Origin: Basidiobolus ranarum
Taxonomy: Eukaryota; Basidiobolomycota; Basidiobolomycetes; Basidiobolales
DNA length: 28,883 bases
NCBI GenBank assembly: GCA_040143965.1
Contig: JASJQH010000111.1
Coordinates: forward strand, 1-28,883
Direction of reading: 5' to 3'
Position numbers and translations under genes: made by a program. The notes beneath the pieces were generated by a model. The model was not told the origin of the DNA and made no database searches. It saw nothing but the letters and a program-made list of their open reading frames with translations. Shown here piece by piece: positions 9,877 through 19,100 of this stretch. Within the stretch, counting starts at the first letter, position 1; each line of letters opens with the position of its first letter.

Positions 9877-10268
9877 GTATTCATCCCCAATCTAATCTCC
9901 GTTGCGTGTGCTTATTGTACTTTCCATCCTCCACACGCCCCACATATATGAGCGTAACTTACCGTAAAATAATCCTTTTCATAACTGCATAAAATCTATC
10001 CGGTTTCTTTCATTAAATATTTGTTGCTTTCAGCAAACCTACTGCATAAGCAAGATATACAATGTACTAACCTGTGCATTGAAGTTTGCCACCAGACTTA
10101 TTCTCTACATCATCGATATTTCAAAGTCCAATACTTAAATCCACCGGTGCTCCGAACTGGTGAGGGAGATGCCTTTGGATTTGTAAGTTTGTCATAGATA
10201 GACATTTGGTATTGTTCACTGACCAAATTATAATAGCAGTTGTTTAGATAATCATGAGGTCCTTGATG
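9877..10268. other. Intergenic, left flank of the retroelement remnant
   Basis: No coding frame of note. The sequence includes pyrimidine-rich stretches just after the minisatellite and then AT-rich DNA leading to the outer inverted arm at 10269. Confidence 0.4.
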
Positions 10269-10301
10269 TTGAAATTAGCATTGCCTAAACACCTATATAG
10301 T
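10269..10301 (-). repeat. Outer left inverted arm of the retroelement remnant
   Basis: Reverse complement of 11564-11596 with only a few mismatches; the shared core is ACTATATAGGTG(C/T)TTAGGCAA on the right-arm strand, followed by TGCTAAT. Confidence 0.75.
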
Positions 10302-10477
10302 CATGTATAGCTTAGTGCTTAGTTATCTTATATTGAACTAAGATATTACCCATTATTCTCATGAGGAATTTACTTGGAATATTGACACCAACTTAGAAGT
10401 TTAAAGATATATAGATTTTTTAAACTTGTGCTAGAAGCCCCAACCTTGCACACATGCTCCTGGGACCTTCCTTAAAA

Positions 10478-10598
10478 CATTCTACATGTTAGTTTGCTTA
10501 CATCTGGACAAAACTATAAATGTCAACTGAATATTCAATAAATAAATAAGTGAAAACCACCAATTTCTCTAATTCTCCAAACCACTTCCAACTGGCTC
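10478..10598 (-). repeat. Inner left inverted arm (LTR-like)
   Basis: Reverse complement of 11428-11549 over about 120 bp with scattered substitutions; for example both read AGAAATTGGTG(A/G)TTTTCACTTA and CATTTATAGTTTTGTC on the same strand. Confidence 0.8.
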
Positions 10599-10644
10599 CC
10601 AAATACTTTAACAGTTTATGAGCCCCAAGCTTGCACTCTCTGTA

Positions 10645-11287
10645 ATGTCTACTGCTCAAAGTTCTGGAACTTTTCTCTCTTCTGAAAAATTGGATGGAAC
10701 CAATTATCATGTTTGGAAAATTAAAATGAAAATGCTGCTTCAAGAAAAAGGACTTTGGGACACTGTTGAAGGCAAAGAAAGCAATGAAAACTATCTGAAA
10801 CCCCAGGTTTTACTCCAGGTTATAAAAGAACAAAGTGCCTTTAACACAATTTGTCTTAATGTTAAAGACAAATTGCTAATTCAATGTTCAAGAGCTAAAA
10901 CTGCCAAGAAGGTATGGAAAGCCTTGGAAGATACCTACCAAATATATTTTGTTGCCAACAAGATGTTTCTAAGATAAATTCTTTAACTTAAAGATGAAGC
11001 CAGGACTAAACATTAACTCACTAAATAATAGAGTTACTATTTTAGTGAATGAAATAGAATGCATTGGAGTATCAACTACTCATCATGATATCATAGTTAT
11101 AGTCCTGAATAACCTGCCATACAAGTTTCAGAGCTTAGTAATGGCTGTAGAATCAAGAACTGAAAATTTGACCTTGAATTATATATTTGGCAGACTTCTG
11201 GATGAAGATTTATGCAAATTAGGATCCAATCAAAAGATTGAAGAAAAAGCTAAAATAGGCTATGGGAAACCTTCCTACAAAGGTTAA
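10645..11287 (+). pseudogene. Ty1/copia gag, frameshifted and interrupted
   Basis: The first frame (ATG 10645 to stop 10977) reads LDGTNYHVWKIKMKMLLQE and KGLWDTVEG, the hallmark start of copia gag (UBN2/DUF4219 family). The reading then moves to another frame (10994-11287), which continues the gag with NRVTILVNEIE, LNNLPYKFQSLV and LTLNYIFGRLLDED. Beyond a further stop, FCDYCKRTGY is a broken CCHC zinc knuckle: the knuckle histidine is a tyrosine and is followed by a stop. Gag would package element RNA into cytoplasmic particles; this copy cannot make it. No pol region follows. I do not know whether other copies exist in the genome. Confidence 0.8.
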
Positions 11288-11427
11288 AAGCACTTGAGGA
11301 GGAAAAGTAACACATTCTGTGATTACTGTAAGAGAACTGGCTATTGAAGCAAAGATTACTTTAAAAGCATTGCAAAAGAAGAAAAATGTACTGAATCTGG
11401 AAGTGTAGTTGCTGTTAAAGTATTTGA

Positions 11428-11596
11428 GAGCCTGTTAGAAGTGGTTTGGAGAATTAGAGAAATTGGTGATTTTCACTTATTGATTTATTGAGTAGAAAGG
11501 TGACATTTATAGTTTTGTCAAGATGTAGGCAAACTAACATGTAGAATGTGTTAACTATATATAACTATATAGGTGCTTAGGCAATGCTAATGTCAA
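11428..11596 (+). repeat. Right LTR-like arm of the retroelement remnant
   Basis: Starts TGTTAGAAG after CC, reads away from the gag in the orientation expected of a 3' LTR, and matches both left arms in inverted orientation. Here the two matching blocks are only 14 bp apart, whereas they are about 175 bp apart on the left. Confidence 0.75.
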
Positions 11597-12030
11597 TACT
11601 CTCCTCAACTAAATAGTCATATGAACTCATATACCTTTCAAATTTTGAGAAAAGTTCAAAATAATGTATACACACTTACTTTTTGTCAACATAATGGAAC
11701 TTTGATTTCTTCTCATTATTCAAGACACCCGTTACTCGGCTATAATTTTGAACTCGAAAAAACCGTATATTTTAGAACCAACAGGACAAGTTAGAGTAAA
11801 AGGATGAATAGTGTATGGTGCTATCAGTTGATATTTCCGATTTATATAATCATATCTATTCGGGGAAACGTCACAATTGATTTGTTTTTCCCAATTTTGA
11901 AAAATTGTGATTTGTTTATTATTTGGACGATTGAGTGTTGGTTAATATTATCCAGAGTGTTCACCTTTCTTCTAACTCTCACTTAAAGGATACTTTTACT
12001 CTTACTTTCTTTACAAATTCACCAGTAATC
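11597..12030. other. Intergenic, promoter side of the RFC subunit gene
   Basis: AT-rich, no credible coding frame. A CRE-like half-site ACGTCA occurs at 11868-11873. The last 100 bp before the ATG are pyrimidine-rich (CTTACTTTCTTT), as common in fungal leaders. Confidence 0.4.
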
Positions 12031-13740
12031 ATGAGTCTTTGGGTTGACAAGTATCGTCCCAATTCTTTGGAAAAGTTGAGCTATCATACGCACCTTTCGG
12101 AGCAATTGAAGAGTCTGGTAAGTGGTCAACTGTACAGGGGATAAACATCAAGGACGCTCGCAGATGCCTCGAGGGAGATAAACATCAACGTGCTTGACTT
12201 GAAGCCTCCTTGAAATAGATAAGAGATTTCTAATATAATTTTATGCTACAGGCATCTTCCGGTGATTTCCCTCACTTGTTGGTATATGGCCCTTCTGGAG
12301 CAGGTAAAAAAACTCGTATCATATCAGTTTTACGAGAACTTTATGGGCCTGCAGTAGAAAAGGTATCACTCAGCTTAACTAAGTTGGCTAATTGAAGAAA
12401 CAGTTATTAATGGTATGTTTGTTGTGTAGCTTAAAGTGGACCAAAGAACATTTCAAACACCATCTGGACGTAAACTTGAAATCAACATTGTCTCTAGTAA
12501 TTTTCACCTTGAAATGAATCCCAGGTTTGTTTGTTTCAACTCTTAAAATATCCAAGCAAACAATAAGATAACACTTCAACTAAAACTTATAGTGATGTGG
12601 GAATATATGATCGAGTAGTTATACAAGATTTGATCAAAGAGATTGCTCAAACACAACAAATTGACGCTAATGCAGCACGTCGTTTCAAAGTGGTAGTTAT
12701 TAACGAAGCAGATTCGCTAAGCAAGGATGCTCAACATGCGTTACGTCGTACGATGGAAAAATACATGTCAAATCTTAGAATTATTCTTTGCTGTAATACA
12801 ACGAGTAAGATCATCTCACCTATACGCAGTCGTTGTCTACTTGTCAGAGTTGCCGCACCTTCCATTCAAGAGGTATATACTCCCAAATTATCTAGTGCAT
12901 TTCCCTCTTTTCTAACCTTGGCGTTCCAAAGATTAAAGATGCGTTAGAGGAAGTTGCGAAAAAAGAAGGATTCCAACTCCCGGAAGAGTTGGCAGTAAGG
13001 ATTGGAGAGAAATCCGATCGAAATTTACGTCGTGCTATGTTGATGCTTGAAGCAGCACGTGTTCAAAGGTTGGATGATTTATTACTGAGTAGCTATATAA
13101 AATATATATATATATAATAACTTCATCTAAACTGACTGAATATTGCATAGTCAACCATTTGTGGAAGGCCAGGATGTTGCACTAACAGACTGGGAGATGT
13201 TCATCAAAGATGTCGCCCAAATGATCATCAAAGAGCAATCGCCAGCTAGGTATGTGGATTGTAGGGGGAGTAGCTAACTAAGGATTGCCCTAACCCTTCC
13301 CATAGGCTTCTTCAAGTTCGAGGCAAACTGTACGAACTCATTACGCACTGCATTCCACCTAGCATGATCCTAAAGGTAATTAACCCATGCGATTGGTGTT
13401 GGTTGTCAAGCACTAATAGTACTTTTATATAATAGACATTAGCCCTTGAGCTAATTCACAATGTGGATCGTGAATTGAAGGCAGAAATCACTCATCAAGC
13501 CGCTTTTTACGTATGTTTCAAAGCCCCTTTTCTTCGTGAAACTCATACTTACTCTGGCAATGTTTATAGGAGCACCGTGTCTGCTGTGGCCAGAAACCTA
13601 TTTTTCACTTGGAGGCCTTTGTAGCCAAGTTCATGAGCATTTACAAGAAGTAAGTGATGTGATGCTATGTCCAAACCATCATGTTACTAACCTCGAATTC
13701 CATGGATTCGTTTAGGTTTTTGATGGATTTGTATGCCTGA
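12031..13740 (+). CDS. Replication factor C small subunit (human RFC3 / yeast Rfc5 type)
   Basis: One of the five AAA+ subunits of the clamp loader that opens PCNA onto primer-template junctions in the nucleus. Ten exons: 12031-12117, 12252-12362, 12430-12524, 12593-12872, 12932-13068, 13151-13249, 13306-13375, 13436-13510, 13570-13649, 13716-13740; 352 residues against 356 in human RFC3. It begins [10 protein letters not shown]. The P-loop is GPSGAGKKT (42-50), with the second Lys typical of this subunit. The Walker B region reads [10 protein letters not shown] and the SRC motif is [10 protein letters not shown]. The C-terminal collar domain contains [18 protein letters not shown] and [14 protein letters not shown]. 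The ending FLMDLYA is encoded by a 25-base last exon. All splice phases agree and all introns are GT-AG. The RFC3/Rfc5 identity rests on the [10 protein letters not shown] start and GAGKKT loop, not shared by RFC2/4/5. Confidence 0.95.
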
Positions 13741-14370
13741 TTGGAAGCATGTGGTCGTTTGGCTCCCTTGTATCATCAATAGAGAACGTCAGTGGAGAGG
13801 AGATTGATAGAAAAGGGAAAACATCCCCGTGAAGGTGGAATCATTAATCAATCTTGCTTCTTGATCCCTACTTTCCCACTTCCCACTTCCCACTTCCACG
13901 CTCTCGATGTAGTTTGCTAGAAAAGAAGTTTATATAAATCGGTTTAATTAATGCTTGTATGTTTGTCCAATCATCTGCCAATCAGAATATTAGCGCGTGT
14001 AAAGTATGTGCACGATACATGCGCATACATTGAAATTAGCAGGAGCAAGTAGCATGGTATTAAGACCAATTGCGGGACGATAAACAACAATGCGACATCC
14101 TTATGAAGCCAAAATCCCTCTATTAATGCTCACACATTAGATCGAAAGCACGTTTTGGATTCTAGATAGGTTTCATGTAGTGTAAATCAGATGTAGCAGG
14201 AAAACAGAGAGATTGAAACTAGTTTTAAGTTTCCACTGCCTCCAAATCTATAAAATGGCCACCCTCGCCCCTCCTTAATTTCGACACTGGACCATTCGTT
14301 GACCGACCTTGACCTTGAACAACTCTGGTAGTTTCAAGTCTATTGTTCAATCCCATCGCTTGACAAGAAA
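13741..14370. other. Intergenic, RFC 3' side and tyrosinase promoter side
   Basis: Contains a small triplicated CCCACTT near 13875-13895 just downstream of the RFC stop, otherwise unremarkable. The tyrosinase promoter must lie in its right half. I see no RNA gene. Confidence 0.4.
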
Positions 14371-16234
14371 ATGAAGACAATCCTTCCGTGTATCTCACTG
14401 ATTGCCATAGGGCTGATAGGAGGAGTCTTGGGACAAGCGGGAAGATGTTCGCAGATCCGTGTGCGTAAAGAGATCCGTCAGATGACGGATAATGAGAGAA
14501 ATGCATTTTTTCGGGCGATAATCGAATTGAAAAAACGAAATATCTATGAAACATTCGCTTTCACTCACTCAAATTACGAAGTTTACGCTCACGGTACTCC
14601 CGACTTCTTCCCATGGCACCGACAGTTTCTTTTGACTTTCGAGAATGCCTTGAGAAAGATTGATCCATCGGTCAATCTGCCTTATTGGGATTGGACAATT
14701 GATTCACAAGCTCCAGAGAAAAGTATCATCTTTCAGTGGTACGGAGGCAACGGCCAGGGTCGTGAGAAATGTGTCCGGAATGGCGTGTTTGCTGGATGGA
14801 CCCTCAGCTATCCAAATAGGCATTGTTTGAAACGAAGCTTTGATGAAGGAAACAGGATCGGATCGTTTTACTCAGCGGAAGTAATCAACGCCATCATTGA
14901 AACAAACGATGATTATGACGAATTCCGTCAGGCCTTTGAGTCAGGCCCACACGGTCAGGTCCACAATGGTATTAGTGGAGACATGAAGCAGATGATCAGT
15001 CCTAACGAGTAAGTTCACCTTGATCATCCAACCAGTTCAAATTGAAACTAATTTTTGTACCATGAACAGTCCTATCTTCTGGCTTCATCATGGTTTTGTA
15101 GATAAAATTTACAACGACTGGCAACTTCGTGGCCCAGGTTTTGTTAACAGGTACAATGGTATCCATGGTTACGATGAACGACCTGCTGGACCGAGGTATA
15201 GCTTTACTCCATTCAACACGACAGCCCAGAGTGTGTTCGATACTAGAGCTTTCCCCTTGTGCTATCAATATGCTCGAACCCCTTCTTCGGAAATCAAAGC
15301 ACCAGTTCCAATCAACAACAAAGTAGTATCTGGTCGTCCATTTGGTAATGATCCCCAGAGTGTATTGGTTAAGCGCGCCATCAGTACTCCAGTTAAGAAT
15401 GTCAAGAGTACTCCAGTTAAGAATGTCAAGAGTACTCCAGTTAAGCGTGTCAAGAGTACTCCAGTTAAGCGTGTCAAGAGTACCCCAGTTAAGCATACTA
15501 CAGGTAGAACTGGTAGACGTTCGTGGCGTAGGTTAGCTAAACGTGGTTATTATTCGGAGTCGGAGGGGGACAAAATATTTGACGATTTCAAGATTCTCAA
15601 TCAGACTGCCGAAATATTTACCACCACTGAACGTGATGCTACTATTGGGCCCCTGAGTAAGAACAACAACAAGGTGGATGTAACTTACGGTTCCAAATCC
15701 AAGCTTCGTTTGACTACTTACTATAAAAGTACACATAGAAAACCATCATTGCCACCACCCGCTGAGTTGATTGAGCCCATAGATTACACCAAGAAATACA
15801 AGGTTCCAGATACTAATGATCGTAGTAATTTGGACAAACTGCGTATTCCTAAAGGTTTAGCATATGATTATGTGACCGTCAATCATCTTAACCTCACTTA
15901 TGTACGTCAACAAGAGGCCACTATTGCGGAATACATTGATAAAATCAATGCAGTTCCCAACTATGCTTCTCCAGTTTGCCTGGGTAACGCAGATAAATTC
16001 CTCGAGAGACTCTACACCCGGAAACCAACCCCACCTAAGCCCAAACCAGCTCCACCTAAGCCCAAACCAGCTCCACCTAAGCCCAAACCAGCTCCACCTA
16101 AGCCCAAGCCAGCTCCACCAAAGCCTAAGCCTGTGATTCATCAACCTGAAGAAGAGCCAGATGATGGTGAGCTATTTGTAAGTGACACTGTGTACCGATC
16201 CCAATACGATGTAAGCAATTTGGACTTTGATTGA
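14371..16234 (+). CDS. Secreted tyrosinase with long repeat-bearing C-terminal tail
   Basis: Type-3 copper enzyme oxidising phenols to quinones, used in melanin formation or quinone cross-linking. Exon 1 is 14371-15008, intron 15009-15069 (GTAAGT...ACAG), exon 2 is 15070-16234; 600 residues. Residues 1-22 are a signal peptide ending VLGQ. CuA ligands are H66, H74 and H83 in THSNYEVYAHGTPDFFPWHR; the position two before H74 is Tyr, so the Cys-His thioether of many fungal tyrosinases is not formed there. CuB ligands are H194, H198 and H220 in GPHGQVH and NDPIFWLHHGFVDK; the splice creates NDPIFW. A tyrosine motif (YQY) ends the core near residue 290. The tail has an eight-residue STPVK array, Lys-Arg sites (VKRA, AKRG), a PPKPKPA array and an acidic end. 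Fungal tyrosinases are often held inactive by a C-terminal domain removed by proteolysis; whether this tail does so is inference. It could alternatively anchor the enzyme in the cell wall. Confidence 0.9.
15383..15502 (+). repeat. 24-bp in-frame repeat in tyrosinase, five copies
   Basis: Units of AGTACTCCAGTTAAG plus nine more bases encode STPVKNVK or STPVKRVK; copies 1-2 carry NVK, copies 3-4 RVK, copy 5 runs into HTT. Very Lys-rich and preceded by a Lys-Arg pair. Confidence 0.95.
16031..16135 (+). repeat. 21-bp in-frame proline/lysine repeat in tyrosinase, five copies
   Basis: Units of CCACCTAAGCCCAAACCAGC plus T encode PPKPKPA. The first three copies are identical and the last two drift. 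The array resembles an extended polyproline spacer. Confidence 0.95.
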
Positions 16235-16831
16235 GAATGTTAGGACTTCTTGATTATATGACAACGACCATAGGTGCTACTATCACGTATTAATAAACCA
16301 TTTCACTCATCAAAAAGAAGTTTATTTATATTATATTTCTTTTCCGTCATCCACTCTTTTTGTTTATGTGAAGACTTGGGATAACCCAAAATTACTTCAA
16401 GGGTCTGTATCATATGTCATGCTTAGGGTTAGGTTTATCAGAATTAGAATTCAGTTTTAGTTGATCAACAACACAGTAAAAAATGAAAATGAAAATGAGA
16501 ATTCATTGGGTTTGTTATATGAATTTTTACGCCTTAATATATATATATGACTTGTTCCATATGAATATGAAAAATACTTAAAATGAATACGTCCAAAAAG
16601 AATTTCTAACCTGATTGTTTGATCGTTATTCAGGAATTTCATTTGTGTTCGTTAGATCTAGATGTCAGTCTTGGCAGCTATATTCACTGCTAGATCCAAG
16701 TCTAATCAGGTTGAGAAAAGGTGAAATGGTGATGGGAATGTCAAGAAATAGTGAAAATGTACAATGAAAAGAGGAAAACAGTGCAATGATGTATGATGGG
16801 GAGTGTGGGTGTATGTAAAGAAAATGATGTA
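16235..16831. other. Intergenic between convergent genes
   Basis: Holds the 3' ends of the tyrosinase and the membrane protein gene. A short telomere-like TTAGGGTTAGG lies at 16423-16433 and an AT dinucleotide run near 16538-16549. No coding frame of note. Confidence 0.4.
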
Positions 16832-17662
16832 TTAAATGGCCCAATTATCTAAACCATCCCAGTTACGTTGTTCTGCTAGATAGGCCCTTCGAACTAATTG
16901 AGCAAAGATACCAGACGTCGTCTAGAAAATGGGTTTAGTTGGAAATTCTTTTTTTTCGTGAGTAAATGATGTTACACTTACTACTATTACAAGTTGCCAC
17001 GCTAGCATGATTATTACTGCTGTGTGAGCTCCAATCTTTAGTGAGTGGCCTACCTGCCAGCACATTGAATACCCGTAGGGAATTGGTGTAGATAAGATCC
17101 ATTGTGCAATATCTGAGAGCACTTCGGAGGGAATCCCACCAGAGTTAGGAACTAGTTGTGCAGATGAAGGGTTGCTAAGCTTTATCATATGTAGACTTGT
17201 AAGAAGACACAGAGCAATCCATATGATATGTAACATGCACCAAATGGAGTACTAAATATTGCAAAGAAATTTCAGTGCCATTATCTAATAGGTTACTATT
17301 TGGCTTAACTTTGAAAATTTACTGGTAACTTACCAACAATAAAAGTCTTTTGATATACCGTAATGTACCAATAATCGCAAGAACTCCTACAATTACAAAC
17401 AATGCATTCGCAATCAAAGAAGTGTAAAGAACCCTTGAATGAAGCTGCTCCAAATCAAAGCATAGCAGGAACACGTATGTTATCTGAAAATAGAGAAAAT
17501 TCATTTCTTATAAATAATTCAATAATTTATGGATTCACTAAAACACTCATTCCTATGAAATTTAAGTAATCCACATACCAACTCGGAAAAAACGGACGTG
17601 AGAAATATTGGACGCACTATGGTGACCCCGAGATATTTTCGGGAAAATCTATACTGTGCCAT
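16832..17662 (-). CDS. Four-helix membrane protein, NKAIN-like
   Basis: Four exons: 17579-17662, 17334-17483, 16982-17251, 16832-16921; 197 residues, with GT-AG introns all in phase 0. Hydrophobic segments lie near residues 19-37, 51-71, 77-98 and 152-175. The loop between helices 3 and 4 is long and the tail short, ending DGLDNWAI. The block LIANALFVIVGVLAIIGTLR then YIKRLLLLYSIWCMLHIIWIAL resembles animal NKAIN proteins (Na,K-ATPase-interacting), which read ILANFLHIIVVILGLFGTIQ then [20 protein letters not shown]: same helix spacing, ANxL, GTxxY, YxxW and W positions. Animal NKAINs are about 200 residues and also have four helices. Function in a fungus is unknown; an unrelated four-helix protein remains possible. 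The gene model itself is firmer than the family name. Confidence 0.6.
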
Positions 17663-19100
17663 AGACGTTTGAATATCTTTTTGAATGAAGGTAAAGGTGG
17701 ACGATTGACTTTAGAAGAGGCTACTAGAATGGAGGGTATTTACGCACTGCTCACCAGTTTCAAAATATTTTTAAGTCAGGGGAGGTGAATGTAGAGAGAC
17801 GAAGTAGAGAAATTGTTCCCACTCGTAGGAGAGAGAGAGAGAAAACAGATCGTTAAGAACTTCTGACCCAAAAGGTCAAAAACAAGCGTTCTTTAGAGAA
17901 GACGAAACAAGCCGATAGCATCCATAATACAGTGATCAACTTATCTAGCTAAATATGGGAGTTAACTACAGTTGCCAAGCTATAACAGTACTGGTAGTGT
18001 AAGCGATGAGCAGCTCGGGTAATAGATGAGGATGGGCCATATAAAGTAATCCTGATTTTGTATGGTTGATGTAGCATAAACAATTTGAAAATACGCTTAA
18101 TCACGTGTATACGAGTAAATAAACAAGGAGGCCCGCAGAGTGCGGAAAGTCGAGACCAAGAGATATACCAAAGACTCATAAATGGTGGTAAGACGAGGTT
18201 AAATGAAGTGATGAGTTTCTCCTCAATAATGGTTTGGAGGTAGAGTACATCTGAATCCACCGCTATTGAAGAACTGGACCTGAACACATCATCATCCTGG
18301 TGAAGAGGAAGGGACGCCTCTAACCAATATAGAATCTGTGTTGACTTGGGCTCTAGCATGACACTTACCCTTTTTGGGGAATACAGGTATTTGATTGGAG
18401 GATAGTGTTTAAAATGGAAGAGTACCATCGAATGTGCGAATGTGCACTTTCGGATGGCCTTGACTCTTCATGTACAACCTTTGCATAAAGTTCTCTTGAT
18501 TCAGTGTGACTTTTAACATTAGTGAGGTACGATTTACTGCTTACTTACCACCTTAAGTGTAGCTCACATAACCAGAAGATATCTGGATTACATGTAGCTG
18601 ATTGCATAGTCTACATACAATCTCACCTTCTCTCGCCCTTGCCCGGCTCTTGCCTCATCGTTTGGGTGTAAAAATCACGCCACGCCCTCTGCATCGCCCG
18701 GTCTGTGGGTTTTGGTGACGTTAATATGAACATACTTCGGCAAATCTTATCTAGAACATTTTTTCGATTCTTGCACATACATATTCAGTACGCACCGCGA
18801 ATCCATAATATAAAGAGTTAGTATATTGCATGCATCATACCTCCCAAATAGGTAATTTATAGGAGTACCAAGAAGAACGTGACTCAGGATTGCCATTTAC
18901 CTGATTTAGGCAGTGTTGGCCCAGTAGCAGATGGGTAGATAGTTGAGTAGTGTAACCAGCGCATAACAGTTAAAGACAGTCGAATGTGATCGGTCATTCT
19001 GATCAATTCTTTTTTTCGCCTGATGACTTTTTCTCCCTTATATTCAATTATTGACGTTTTGGTAATACTGTCACACTTGCTTATTTGGCTCGAGTAGTAA
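17663..19100. other. Long intergenic stretch with one unassigned open frame
   Basis: A minus-strand frame at 17949-18428 encodes 159 residues from an ATG, but it matches no family I know, has no clear neighbouring exon and has an erratic composition, so I do not call it a gene. A GA run lies near 17828-17842. From 18430 to 19100 I see nothing coding; the right end must contain the promoter of the transporter at 19101. Confidence 0.4.

Larger units (their letters stand above)
10269..11596 (+). mobile_element. Decayed Ty1/copia-type retroelement remnant with inverted LTR-like arms
   Basis: A gag remnant (10645-11287 and the degenerate zinc knuckle beyond) lies between arms that are inverted relative to each other. 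The right arm 11428-11596 begins CCTGTTAGAAGTGGTTTGG, as a copia LTR would (TG start). Its first part (11428-11549) is the reverse complement of 10478-10598, and its end (11564-11596) is the reverse complement of 10269-10301. No integrase, reverse transcriptase or RNase H is present. A normal LTR element would have direct repeats, so the left LTR copy has been inverted or belongs to a second insertion. Confidence 0.7.

Noticed and set aside
9683-9895. 70-codon frame of YLIHFL repeats across the minisatellite.
   Set aside because: It lacks an ATG at its start; the FNPFPL frame has an ATG and keeps a coherent pattern past the repeat, so it is the better candidate.
15002-15496. 164-codon minus-strand frame with WSTLDTLN-type repeats, and other frames over 15265-16144.
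   Set aside because: They are antisense shadows of the tyrosinase repeats, whose unit lengths are multiples of three.
17949-18428. 159-codon minus-strand frame with an ATG start.
   Set aside because: No recognisable family, no domain-like pattern, no supporting neighbouring exon; left as part of an intergenic entry.
18541-18720. Searched as a possible tRNA or small structured RNA because of its GC-rich pyrimidine tract.
   Set aside because: No B-box (GGTTCGANTCC) or cloverleaf pairing was apparent.
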